From Gloeobacter morelensis MG652769 (GTDB taxonomy: Bacteria > Cyanobacteriota > Cyanobacteriia > Gloeobacterales > Gloeobacteraceae): a DNA stretch of 64,000 nucleotides. Position 1 is the first letter of the stretch. Every line of letters begins with the position of its first letter. The translations under genes were made by a program, and so were the position numbers. The notes below the pieces were generated by a model that saw only the letters and a list, made by a program, of their open reading frames with translations, was not told where the DNA came from and did not search any database. Positions 35,406-43,075 of the stretch are shown in pieces. The stretch is from contig NZ_CP063845.1 of the NCBI RefSeq assembly GCF_021018745.1, positions 1,178,001 to 1,242,000 on the forward strand, read 5' to 3'.

Positions 35406-35945
35406 CTGGGGGACATCGAACTGGCCTTCCGCAAGGCATGGTTGTTCCTGTACGCGCGCGGTGTCGGCCCCGATTACATCGCTGCTCTGGAAGCTTTTGC
35501 CCGCGCGACGATCGCTGCCTACCGCCAGGGGCTGAGCCTCGACCGGCTGAAGCTTGAACTGATCGCCAACCGCAAGCTCACCGGCAACGCCGCCCTCGAC
35601 GCCAATCTCGCCTTCGACCCCGAGGAATTGGGGGTGCGCGATCTGTGGCTGAGGCTTATCTATCTCACCCTCGAACTGGCAGGAGAAGCGCCCCCGGGGG
35701 AACCGCTCGCCAGCCCCGACCCGAGCGCCGATGAGACCGGCGTCGAGATGTTGGTCGAAGGGGTGATCCGCGCCCACCGCGACGGCTACACCCTCGATTC
35801 GTTCAAGTTCGAACTGGCCTTCGAGGGTCGCCAGATCGAAGATCCGGAGCAGGCGGCGCTCTTTAGCCAGTGGCTGCGGATCATCTTTATGTGTCTGCAA
35901 CTGCGCGAAGAAGATAATCTCGAAGCGGACGATCAAAACGTGTAG
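35406..35945 (+). CDS. Conserved hypothetical protein, probable CTG start
   Basis: The frame has no ATG, GTG or TTG near the conserved part. AGGAGG (35394-35399) is positioned six bases before a CTG at 35406, so I propose CTG as the start (179 residues). The alternative ATG at 35190 lies inside the catalase gene and would add 72 unlike residues. The protein begins GDIELAFRKAWLFLYARGVGPDY and shows two similar halves (YRQGLSLDRLKLELIANRK versus HRDGYTLDSFKFELAFEGR), so it may be an internal duplication. The function is unknown; I recognise no family. Confidence 0.6.
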   Translation: MGDIELAFRKAWLFLYARGVGPDYIAALEAFARATIAAYRQGLSLDRLKLELIANRKLTGNAALDANLAFDPEELGVRDLWLRLIYLTLELAGEAPPGEPLASPDPSADETGVEMLVEGVIRAHRDGYTLDSFKFELAFEGRQIEDPEQAALFSQWLRIIFMCLQLREEDNLEADDQNV

Positions 35946-36064
35946 CTGAGGCCGCGTTCGCGCTGCAGGGCGCTTCGGGCGCGGAGGGCACACCACAAGG
36001 CAGGTGGGATGTCCGCAGGGTGAGACCCCCGGTGAAAGCGACTTTGCGCCGGTGGAGCCGCTGT

Positions 36065-36676
36065 CTACGCGGCTGGAACCTGCATACCCCGTTGCACGGC
36101 GGGCCGGGCTTTGAGCCGCTCGAACCACACTTCGACGGCGGGAAAATCTTCGAGGTTGATGCCTTGAAAGGCGTGGATCTGTACCCAGGGAAAGACGGCT
36201 ACATCGGCGATCGTATACTCGCGGCCCGCCACGTATAGATTGCGGCTCAACTGCCGGTTGAGCACGCGGTAGAGGCGGATGCTCTCGCGAAAGTAGCGGT
36301 CGATGGCGTAGGGGACGTGCTCGTCGGCGAAGCGCTTGAAGTGGTTGAGCTGTCCGAACATCGGTCCTACCCCGCCCATCTGCCACATCAGCCACTGCAG
36401 AGCGGTGTAGCGGGCGGCAGGCTCGCTCGGGAGCAACTTGCCGGTCTTCTCGGCCAGGTAGATCAAGATCGCTCCAGATTCGAAGATCGTAAGCCCTGTG
36501 TCGTGGTCGACAATCGCCGGGATTTTGCCGTTTGGGTTGATGGCCAGGTACTCCTCCCGGTGCTGGTCGCCGCTGGAGATATCCACCACGTGGACGGTGT
36601 AGGGCAGACCCACCTCCTCCAACACGATCGAGACTTTGTGGCCGTTGGGGGTGGCGAACGTGTACAGGTCGATCAT
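36065..36676 (-). CDS. Glutathione S-transferase family protein
   Basis: The 203-residue protein has an N-terminal thioredoxin-like domain (LYTFATPNGHKVSIVLEEVGLPYTVH, NPNGKIPAIVDHD, IFESGAILIYLAEKTG) and an all-helical C-terminal domain with NLYVAGREYTIADVAVFPWV. The pattern resembles Ure2p/YfcG/YghU-like transferases or disulfide reductases. It probably conjugates or reduces glutathione-linked compounds in the cytoplasm. Its ATG overlaps the stop of the methyltransferase gene by four bases (ATGA), so the two are translationally coupled. Confidence 0.9.
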   Translation of the reverse strand: MIDLYTFATPNGHKVSIVLEEVGLPYTVHVVDISSGDQHREEYLAINPNGKIPAIVDHDTGLTIFESGAILIYLAEKTGKLLPSEPAARYTALQWLMWQMGGVGPMFGQLNHFKRFADEHVPYAIDRYFRESIRLYRVLNRQLSRNLYVAGREYTIADVAVFPWVQIHAFQGINLEDFPAVEVWFERLKARPAVQRGMQVPAA

Positions 36677-37518
36677 GGCGCTTCGGACGGTTGCGGACGA
36701 GTTCCAGCATAGGCGAGCCCGGGTCGCCAGATGGGCTTCACCCCCCGGCTCACCTGGTGGATAAGCCAGTGCTCCTCGGTGCGCACCGCCCCGAAACCGA
36801 CCGCCGCCAGGTCGTTTGCCAGATCTCCCGCCGCGTAGGCCCGGATAAACGGCTCCTCAAAAATCTCGCTGAGCCACTCCACCCGGCGCAGGGTGCTCTG
36901 GGCACCGTCCAGAATCAGGCACTGCCCCCCCGGCGCCAGCAATCGGTGCATCTCGCAAAGGATCACCGGCACCTCAGCGGGTGGGGTCTCGTGAAACAAA
37001 AGCGACGCGCTCACCAGGTCGAAGGACGCCTCCGGCAGTCCGGTCGTGCGGGCGTCGCCGTGCACCCACTCGATGGCGAGCTTTTCGCGCCGGGCCTTGA
37101 GGCGGGCCGCCACGAGCATGTCGGGGGAAAGATCCAGTCCCGTCATCTGTGCTTCTGGAAAAGCACCCGCCAGCAACACCGTCGTCGAGCCGGTGCCGCA
37201 GCCTAGATCCAGAATCCGAGCAGGCGGCCGGGTGACGGATTTTACCAGACAATCGCGCACCCAGGTTTCATTGGGCCACAAAACGTACTGGGTAATTGGG
37301 TCGTAGGTGACGGCGGCGCGCATGCTCAGGTAGCCCCCCGGGATGCCGTGGAAGTTGTTCTCCAGGTAGTAGGGCGGATAGTGCACCTCGGGACGGCGCA
37401 GTTCGGAGGTGGCCTGCTCCCAGTCGATGCCCCGGTAAGGGCGCAAGAAGGCGTCCTCGTCGATGAGCGCTTTGAGTACGGGCGCGAGGTAACGGTCGAA
37501 GAGGGCTTCGCGGGTCAT
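36673..37518 (-). CDS. Class I SAM-dependent methyltransferase
   Basis: The 281-residue protein has a long N-terminal helical part (LAPVLKALIDEDAFLRPYRGIDWE) and a Rossmann-type methyltransferase core: ARILDLGCGTGSTTVLLAGAF (motif I), MTGLDLSPDMLVAARLKA, EWVHGDARTTGLPEASFDLVSASLLFHE, with LLAPGGQCLILDGAQ as motif III. Substrate unknown; small-molecule type by its pattern. It overlaps the glutathione transferase gene start by four bases and is divergent from the oxygenase-like gene at 37556. Confidence 0.88.
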   Translation of the reverse strand: MTREALFDRYLAPVLKALIDEDAFLRPYRGIDWEQATSELRRPEVHYPPYYLENNFHGIPGGYLSMRAAVTYDPITQYVLWPNETWVRDCLVKSVTRPPARILDLGCGTGSTTVLLAGAFPEAQMTGLDLSPDMLVAARLKARREKLAIEWVHGDARTTGLPEASFDLVSASLLFHETPPAEVPVILCEMHRLLAPGGQCLILDGAQSTLRRVEWLSEIFEEPFIRAYAAGDLANDLAAVGFGAVRTEEHWLIHQVSRGVKPIWRPGLAYAGTRPQPSEAP

Positions 37519-37555
37519 GGGCCTGACAGATGACGACGTTTCCCTTGTACCATCG

Positions 37556-38188
37556 ATGCGGACAAGCGCGAATGGGAGCGGCGTGGGCTACTACCGGTTG
37601 CAGCCTCGGGCCTTCAGCCCGGCTTATCTGGCGGATCTATCAGGGCAGATCCTCGCTTCGCCCTATCTGGCCATCAACAACCTCAACCGCGACTTTGTGG
37701 CCACCCGCGGCTTCTCGGTCGTCTTCACCCGGGCGGGGCTTGCCACTGTCCGACGCCGGTTTCCGTTTTTTGGCAGCTATCTGGATCTGGCGCTGGTGGA
37801 GGAGTGCAACGCTTTTTATCTCAATCCGCTGCTGCTTGAAGAAAATTCGCGCGTCGATCCCCACATCGACCGCAGCCTGCGCTCGTACTGCAAGACCATC
37901 GAGCCGCCCTTTGCGGTGAGCGTGCTCTACGTGCAGGTGCCCACGGATCTAGAAGGCGGCGAACTGGTGCTCAGCCGTACCCGCAGGCCGGTGGGCCGCA
38001 TCCGGCCTGAAATCAATTTGCTCGTCCACTTTCAAGGGGATCTCACCCACGCGGTCGAGCGGCTGCGGGTGCCCGGCCGCCGGTTGAGCCTGGTATGCGA
38101 GCAGTACCAACTGGATGCGGAACAACTCGCCCAGATACCGGAGTTTGTAATCGAATCGCGCGCGGCGGTCCGCCGGGGTGGCTACTAG
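37556..38188 (+). CDS. 2-oxoglutarate/Fe(II)-dependent oxygenase-like protein
   Basis: The 210-residue protein (from the ATG at 37556; an ATG at 37517 would overlap the divergent methyltransferase start by two bases) shows a double-stranded beta-helix pattern. The iron-binding facial triad can be read as DPHIDRS (HxD) and LTHAVERLR (distal His), with a following Arg in PGRRLSLVC for 2-oxoglutarate. This fits prolyl-4-hydroxylase-like oxygenases. The substrate is unknown. It is convergent with glyA with a 4-base overlap of stop codons. Confidence 0.7.
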   Translation: MRTSANGSGVGYYRLQPRAFSPAYLADLSGQILASPYLAINNLNRDFVATRGFSVVFTRAGLATVRRRFPFFGSYLDLALVEECNAFYLNPLLLEENSRVDPHIDRSLRSYCKTIEPPFAVSVLYVQVPTDLEGGELVLSRTRRPVGRIRPEINLLVHFQGDLTHAVERLRVPGRRLSLVCEQYQLDAEQLAQIPEFVIESRAAVRRGGY

Positions 38189-39459
38189 CCCACCGGGGCC
38201 ACCACCCGGCCGAGGTGCGGGTAGAGCGCGAAGCGCGTGCACAGCGATGCGACCCGCTCCAGGCAGTCGGCTTCGACCCTGGCGTCGGTGGGCTGGGTGA
38301 GCCGGTTGGCGATGATCTCGCCGATTTCGCCAAATTCGGCTGTGCCCAGGCCGCGGGTGGTCATCGCCGGGGAGCCCAGGCGCAGGCCACTGGTCACAAA
38401 GGGCGACTGCGGGTCGAAGGGGATCGTGTTTTTGTTGGTGGTGATGTTGACGTCGCTCATCAACAGGTCGGCCTGCTTGCCGGTGAGATCCACCGAGCGC
38501 AGGTCCACCAGCATCAGGTGGTTGTCGGTGCCGCCGGAGACCAGGCTCAGGCCGCGGGCCGTCAGGCGCTCGGCCAGGGAGCGGGCGTTGGCCACCACAT
38601 CGGCGGCATAGGTCTTAAACTCGGGCTGCAGGGCTTCGCCGAAGGCGACGGCCTTCGCCGCGATCACGTGTTCGAGGGGACCGCCCTGGATGCCGGGGAA
38701 GACCGCTTTGTCGAACCTTTTGCCCAGGGCTTCGTCGCGGGTAAGGATCAAGCCGCCGCGCGGTCCGCGCAGGGTCTTGTGGGTGGTGGTGGTGACCACG
38801 TCGCAGTGGGGAATTGGATTGGGGTGCACCCCCGCCACCACCAGCCCGGCGATGTGGGCGATGTCGGCGAGCAAGTAGGCTCCCACTTCGTCGGCGATCT
38901 CGCGGAAGCGCTCGAAATCGATCTCGCGCGGGTAGGCCGAGTAACCGCAGATAATCAGTCTCGGGCGGTGGGTATGGGCCAGTTCGCGTACTTGATCGAA
39001 GTCGATGCGGTGGCTTACCGGGTCGACGCCGTAGTGGAGCGCCTCGAAGTAAATGCCCGACTGGTTCACGGGTGAGCCGTGGGTGAGGTGGCCGCCGTGG
39101 CTGAGGTCCATGCCCAGAATCTTGTCGCCGCGCTCCAGCAGCGCCAGAAACACCGCCGCGTTCGCCTGCGCACCCGAGTGGGGCTGCACGTTGGCGTGGG
39201 CGGCGCCAAAGAGCGCCTTGGCGCGGTCGATGGCAATCTGCTCGATAGCATCGACAAATTCGCAGCCGCCGTAGTAGCGCTTGCTGGGCAGACCCTCGGC
39301 GTATTTGTTGGTGAGCACCGAGCCCTGGGCCGCCATCACCGCCGCCGAAGTAAAGTTCTCGCTGGCAATCAGTTCCAGGTGGGAGCGCTGCCGATCCAGT
39401 TCCTGGTCGATCCAGCCTGCCACCAGCGGATCGGTTGCGCGCAGCAGATCGTCACTCAC
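38185..39459 (-). CDS. glyA: Serine hydroxymethyltransferase
   Basis: GlyA of about 424 residues. It has [29 protein letters not shown] and [14 protein letters not shown] near the start, and the PLP lysine in [18 protein letters not shown]. The C-terminal part includes [14 protein letters not shown] and [13 protein letters not shown]. It converts serine and tetrahydrofolate to glycine and methylene-THF, supplying one-carbon units. I chose GTG at 39459 because GAGG lies nine bases upstream; the frame extends to an ATT-proximal ATG at 39486 as the alternative. Confidence 0.95.
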   Translation of the reverse strand: MSDDLLRATDPLVAGWIDQELDRQRSHLELIASENFTSAAVMAAQGSVLTNKYAEGLPSKRYYGGCEFVDAIEQIAIDRAKALFGAAHANVQPHSGAQANAAVFLALLERGDKILGMDLSHGGHLTHGSPVNQSGIYFEALHYGVDPVSHRIDFDQVRELAHTHRPRLIICGYSAYPREIDFERFREIADEVGAYLLADIAHIAGLVVAGVHPNPIPHCDVVTTTTHKTLRGPRGGLILTRDEALGKRFDKAVFPGIQGGPLEHVIAAKAVAFGEALQPEFKTYAADVVANARSLAERLTARGLSLVSGGTDNHLMLVDLRSVDLTGKQADLLMSDVNITTNKNTIPFDPQSPFVTSGLRLGSPAMTTRGLGTAEFGEIGEIIANRLTQPTDARVEADCLERVASLCTRFALYPHLGRVVAPVG

Positions 39460-39651
39460 AAGGGTGTACCTCTTCGGGCGAATCACTCTCGATCGATAGC
39501 ATATTGCCGGTGCGTCTGCTGCTGAAGTAGAAAAATCCGCGCTCAGGCGATGGTTGTGGGATTACTCTACGACAGGCATTTAGAAGTTTGGATCTCCCAA
39601 TATCTGTCGACGGCCGCAGCATCCGGGCAAGCAGGGAGGTTTCCCAGCCGT

Positions 39652-40092
39652 TTACCTGTCAATGTAGAACTCCTGGATGTATTCGGCGTCGTTGGTTTTG
39701 CCTGCTGCCAGATACATATTTCGCATCTTGATGTACTCGCTGCGGGCCAAGGATTTGCGGCCCTGGGCTTTGTACACTGTACCCCGCCAAAGATAAGGAT
39801 CGGTGGATGACGGATCAGTGGCACTGGCCCGATCAAGGGCGACAAGGGCTTCTTTAAACTCGTTGTCGGCAAAGTGACCGATCGCGATCTTTACCAATTT
39901 CTTTGCCTGCTGCGCCGGCGTCGGGGGCGGCTGGAACAAGGAAAAAACCGAGGAAACGGCGGAGTTGATCGTGACCACGACAAAAAGTACAGCCGCAACC
40001 GCTAGGGTTGCCCAACGAGGCAAGCTGCGGCCCAGGCCGTGGTGGTAAATATGGAGGAGTGCCGCAAGACGCTGTATATCCATCCCGTTCAT
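39652..40092 (-). CDS. Membrane-anchored TPR-like protein
   Basis: From the ATG at 40092 (GGGGG seven bases upstream) the protein has 146 residues, with one TM segment (LPRWATLAVAAVLFVVVTINS) near residues 25-45. The soluble C-terminal part carries TPR-like helices (IAIGHFADNEFKEALVALDRASATDPSSTDPYLWRGTVYKAQG and SEYIKMRNMYLAAGK). It is probably anchored with TPRs on one face of the membrane to mediate protein contacts. No partner can be named. A start further upstream (40116) is possible. Confidence 0.65.
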   Translation of the reverse strand: MNGMDIQRLAALLHIYHHGLGRSLPRWATLAVAAVLFVVVTINSAVSSVFSLFQPPPTPAQQAKKLVKIAIGHFADNEFKEALVALDRASATDPSSTDPYLWRGTVYKAQGRKSLARSEYIKMRNMYLAAGKTNDAEYIQEFYIDR

Positions 40093-40503
40093 AACCAATC
40101 CCCCTTTACTGGTCATTTCAGGCCGACACCTGCATCCGAGGACGCACGCCTTTAAGTGTATGTGATTGTCAGAACCTCTATGCACATCATAGCGATAGTC
40201 AGGTGAACAATCCAACTCGACATCGCTAACCATCCGGCATCGGCTGAAGATCCGGCAAGATCAAGACGTGTGATTGGGAAAAATACGCGAAAGCCTGCTT
40301 TGGCAAAGAATTGGATAACGTGCCGCCGACTTTGTATTCAAGAAAGAATCGCACTGTCTTGAGTACAAATGTTTATTTAGTTAGCGAGCCAAACAACCCA
40401 AAACATAGACATTTGCACTTATAAATAAAGAAATTTTGTTTCTTGGCCCAACTTTATAACCCGCATGTGTATGCTTGATTTCAACAGCACGAGTGCAAAT
40501 CGC
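40093..40503. other. Divergent intergenic region
   Basis: In the 411 bases between the TPR gene and the lipoprotein gene I see no gene. The part from about 40340 to 40460 is AT-rich and probably contains the promoter of the lipoprotein gene. No consensus promoter could be fixed. Confidence 0.35.
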
Positions 40504-41190
40504 ATGGTCGCAGAACATTTCAAAAGGTTTACAATGCCAATTCTGGCCGGGATGCTGGTAGCCTGTGCCGACCCCAACGAATTGAGTGCCGACAAAGCCG
40601 CCTTGGTGCTGGGCAGTTCCGAGCAACTCACAACCCGTTCGGCCTCGGCGCTGTTTATCGAGCAGCTAAAGCTCTCCGAGGCGGGTATGACGGCGGTGGA
40701 TAAGGCCCTGTTGGGAATGGATCTGGCCCAAAAGGTGGATGTTCCTAAGCGCGGGGTGTTTATCCAACTGACGCCCAAGGGTTTGCAAGCGGCGAAGACA
40801 GGTGGGTGGGTGGAAGATCCCAACCGCATGGATTACATCAGTCGATTGGGTATGGCGGCCGTGGCGAGCATGGGCGGAACGCCCGATCCTTACTTGGGGG
40901 ATCGCAGCTGGGATATCCCGATGGCCACTGCCAAGGTAGACAAAGTGAGCGCATTGTTGAAAAAGGCTGAAAACCTTGTCGAAGTGAGTTTTAGCTACGA
41001 CTGGGTTCCCAACGAGATTGGTAAAAAGATTCTTGCCTTGGCACCTTCCGATGACAAGCAATTCGGCCAGAAAAACTGGGGACAGGACAACGGCGGCGGC
41101 GAGGCCACGCTTCGGTTGACCGAGGACGGCTGGAGGGTTGAAAGTTTGTCGTTCAGTACGTTCGAAGATTTTGCGGCCGGACGCCAGTAG
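40504..41190 (+). CDS. Putative lipoprotein
   Basis: Starting with ATG 40504, the 228-residue protein has a lipoprotein-type signal (KRFTMPILAGMLVAC, with lipobox LVAC) and a mature soluble domain without known family. Features include LSEAGMTAVDKALLGMDLAQ and FSYDWVPNEIGKKILALAPSDDKQF, followed by LRLTEDGWRVESLSF, typical of domains with a beta sheet at the end. It is probably anchored to the outer leaflet of the plasma membrane or the outer membrane. ATG 40465 and ATG 40534 are other possible starts. Confidence 0.65.
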   Translation: MVAEHFKRFTMPILAGMLVACADPNELSADKAALVLGSSEQLTTRSASALFIEQLKLSEAGMTAVDKALLGMDLAQKVDVPKRGVFIQLTPKGLQAAKTGGWVEDPNRMDYISRLGMAAVASMGGTPDPYLGDRSWDIPMATAKVDKVSALLKKAENLVEVSFSYDWVPNEIGKKILALAPSDDKQFGQKNWGQDNGGGEATLRLTEDGWRVESLSFSTFEDFAAGRQ

Positions 41191-41472
41191 TTACTGTGTG
41201 CGGTCGGTAGAGTCTTGTTGAGCGGACATGACCTCGCGCAGTTCGTCTATCATGGCCAAGTCTGCCCGCCCGAGGCGCTCCACTACCACAGAGACCGAAC
41301 TTCCCATCGCTTCAGCCAGTTCTCGGATACCTGCCCATCCGGCGTCGGTTACCCGGATGGTGCGGTTGACTTTTGCCTCTTCGTATTGCGGTTGCCTGCT
41401 TTGCAGATTTTCCAGAGACCGCCGGTTCATCTTTCTGCGAATTCGCACCTGCAGTCCGGAAAGCTCCCCCAT
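41191..41472 (-). CDS. Ribbon-helix-helix-like DNA-binding protein
   Basis: The 93-residue protein contains VNRTIRVTDAGWAGIRELAEAMGSSVSVVVERLGR, a pattern like an RHH motif (strand, helix, turn, helix) of antitoxin/plasmid regulators. The N-terminus is basic (VRIRRKMNRRSLENL). ATG at 41472 or 41430 could be the start. It might regulate nearby genes, but no toxin partner is evident. Its stop follows immediately after the convergent lipoprotein stop. Confidence 0.55.
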   Translation of the reverse strand: MGELSGLQVRIRRKMNRRSLENLQSRQPQYEEAKVNRTIRVTDAGWAGIRELAEAMGSSVSVVVERLGRADLAMIDELREVMSAQQDSTDRTQ

Positions 41473-41692
41473 AGGCTACCACGCCCGTGGCTCATCGCAG
41501 CGCTTGCGCTCGGGCACTCGGAGGTAAATTCTGGAGATTTCCGGGGCCATCGCCTTGCAGTCCGTCTGCACTTGACACTATCGTTGCGCATGTGCTCAAT
41601 GAAATTGAGGCTGCCTCCCAGGGTGGATATGTAAATGAAACGATTCTCCGAACGCACGTTGCGTATGTTCAGGCGCGTCAAGGCCGACAACG
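41473..41692. other. Intergenic region with no clear gene
   Basis: I see no coding pattern or clear regulatory element in these 220 bases between the RHH gene and the small tandem genes. Confidence 0.35.
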
Positions 41693-41875
41693 ATGTCTGC
41701 AGCGAGGTATCCAGTGGCGAAAAGCGAACTCGACGATTCCACAAAAGCAGAACTTGCCAAATTGTTCAGCAACCTGAGCACAGATCAACTTCTGGAAGTG
41801 TCTGCCCTCGCTCGCAACCTCGCGGGCGCTTTGCTTCTCGCAGAGGTTCCTCCCTCGACCGCCACGAATCGGTAG
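41693..41875 (+). CDS. Small helical protein A (tandem pair)
   Basis: A 60-residue protein begins at ATG 41693. The C-terminal part LFSNLSTDQLLEVSALARNLAGALLLAE is amphipathic and helical. The pattern xLSxxQLLxxxxxAxxxAxAxxLL is shared with the next ORF 8 nt downstream, so the two seem to be tandem duplicates that diverged. No known family. The short length and weak ribosome-binding site reduce confidence. Confidence 0.4.
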   Translation: MSAARYPVAKSELDDSTKAELAKLFSNLSTDQLLEVSALARNLAGALLLAEVPPSTATNR

Positions 41876-41883
41876 CGTCTCTC

Positions 41884-42045
41884 GTGCATTCTTCGGCCGT
41901 ACTTCAAAAACTTGGGCTGCTTATGGCGATGTTGTCTGCCCGCCAACTGCTGCAGTTGGCGCAGATAGCGAGTACCGTGGCCTGTGCAAAGCGCCTACTC
42001 GAAGCCAAGCAGCACGACGATTGCCGGTGGAGTACGCCTTTTTGA
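41884..42045 (+). CDS. Small helical protein B (tandem pair)
   Basis: A GTG at 41884 opens 53 codons containing LGLLMAMLSARQLLQLAQIASTVACAKRLLEAK. This aligns without gaps to the previous ORF around LS..QLL.....A...A.A..LL. The start codon lies eight bases after the stop of protein A, consistent with translational coupling. The role is unknown. Confidence 0.35.
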   Translation: MHSSAVLQKLGLLMAMLSARQLLQLAQIASTVACAKRLLEAKQHDDCRWSTPF

Positions 42046-42090
42046 TTGGGCGCTCAAAATTATAAACTCGTGGTTTAAAGTGTTTGCGTT

Positions 42091-42405
42091 GTGTCCGAGC
42101 GAGGACAACGCTTGCATATGCCTGCCCCAGGACGTTTTCGACTATTCGTGGAGCGGTCGCTCTTCGGGAGGGCCTCGGCCGATCCCAGCCCGGTGCAAAT
42201 TGAAATTTTGAGCAGCATCGGTAGCTCCGAAAAACCTTTCCGACTCATCTATCTCGATATTCAAAGCAAGGCCACGCAAACGGCTTCGCCCAAACCCGGC
42301 CGCGTCTACGGTTTGCTGGTGCGAGAATTGCTGGATTTGCAGAGCAGGGGTCGCATCTTCGTCCGATGCGATGGGACCAAAATTCTCCTTCGCAAAAGCT
42401 CGTAG
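42091..42405 (+). CDS. Hypothetical protein
   Basis: A GTG start gives 104 residues (MSERGQRLHMPAPGRFRLF, then KPFRLIYLDIQSKATQTASPKPGRVYGLLVRELLDLQSRGRIFV in parts). Nothing characteristic is seen; codon use is compatible with a real gene. It lies 45 nt after small protein B on the same strand. Confidence 0.3.
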   Translation: MSERGQRLHMPAPGRFRLFVERSLFGRASADPSPVQIEILSSIGSSEKPFRLIYLDIQSKATQTASPKPGRVYGLLVRELLDLQSRGRIFVRCDGTKILLRKSS

Positions 42406-42498
42406 CAAACCGATTAGGTCAAAGAGTGTTTGCACATTATCGGCAGCGCTTTTTGGTGGGCTTGGGTGAATGGTTGTTGGCTATTGGGGGGACGGGAA

Positions 42499-42654
42499 AT
42501 GGACAGCGAGGATCGCGAATATGGCCGCCGGGATTTGTTGTTTTCTGTGTCGGGCAGTGTGGCACTTGCAATTGCTGCGGTGGCGTTGATAGTAACCGGC
42601 CACGCAATCACAGGGGTGATTTACTTGAGCTGCGTGGGTACCCTACCTGGGTAG
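42499..42654 (+). CDS. Small membrane protein
   Basis: From the ATG at 42499, preceded by a G-rich stretch, 51 residues are coded: an acidic/basic start (MDSEDREYGRRDLLF) and one or two hydrophobic segments (SVSGSVALAIAAVALIVTGHAITGVIYLSCVG). It could be a single-pass or hairpin membrane peptide. Function unknown. Confidence 0.35.
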   Translation: MDSEDREYGRRDLLFSVSGSVALAIAAVALIVTGHAITGVIYLSCVGTLPG

Positions 42655-42670
42655 TCTGCTTTAAACGTGG

Positions 42671-42856
42671 ATGGAGCCGAGCGAGGCACAATTCTTAATC
42701 GTCAATGCCCTCGATGCGCTCGAATTGCTCGAATCCGATGTTTACGATCGAGAGACAGGCATCTGGTATATCAAGACGCCCAGCCCGTCGTTGCCGGTAG
42801 CCCAGCTGATGTTTGATGGAGAGGTGGTACCCGTGAATGCAGAACCAGGAAGATGA
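42671..42856 (+). CDS. Small hypothetical protein, coupled pair member 1
   Basis: A 61-residue ORF (MEPSEAQFLIVNALDALELLESDVYDRETGIWYIKTPSP, read in pieces). It is acidic with mixed alpha/beta pattern. Its stop overlaps the start of the next ORF (ATGA at 42853-42856), a typical operon coupling that supports both ORFs as genes. Confidence 0.45.
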   Translation: MEPSEAQFLIVNALDALELLESDVYDRETGIWYIKTPSPSLPVAQLMFDGEVVPVNAEPGR

Positions 42857-43038
42857 GCAACGTGATAGATCAACGCCAACAGCGCCTTGTAGAGCTGATG
42901 CAGCTGGCTCGTGCACGGGCGGTGGCCAGCGGTGCAACCGGTCGGGACAAACTGCGAGGCGAGCGCTTTTTGAACCCTGAAGAATGGCAGGAATTCAAAG
43001 CACTGGTAGACCAATTTCGGGGCCGGGCAAACCCGTAA
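42853..43038 (+). CDS. Small hypothetical protein, coupled pair member 2
   Basis: A 61-residue basic, helical protein (VIDQRQQRLVELMQLARARAVASGATG then LNPEEWQEFKALVDQFRGRA). The ATG overlaps the previous stop codon. It ends eight bases before the native stop position of moaE (convergent) and 37 bases before the insertion sequence. No family recognised. Confidence 0.45.
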   Translation: MSNVIDQRQQRLVELMQLARARAVASGATGRDKLRGERFLNPEEWQEFKALVDQFRGRANP

Positions 43039-43065
43039 ATCGGCTTCAGGTACTCGGTTCGGTGA

Positions 43066-43075
43066 GAACCGCCAG
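43066..43075. repeat. Target-site duplication, left copy
   Basis: GAACCGCCAG stands directly left of the insertion sequence and is repeated exactly at 44339-44348 on its right. The 10-bp length fits several IS4-family groups. It belongs to the 3' end of moaE. Confidence 0.92.

Noticed and set aside
35331-36710. 459-codon minus-strand ORF
   Set aside because: It runs through the glutathione transferase in another frame and the CTG-start gene antisense; Arg/Pro-rich without domain.
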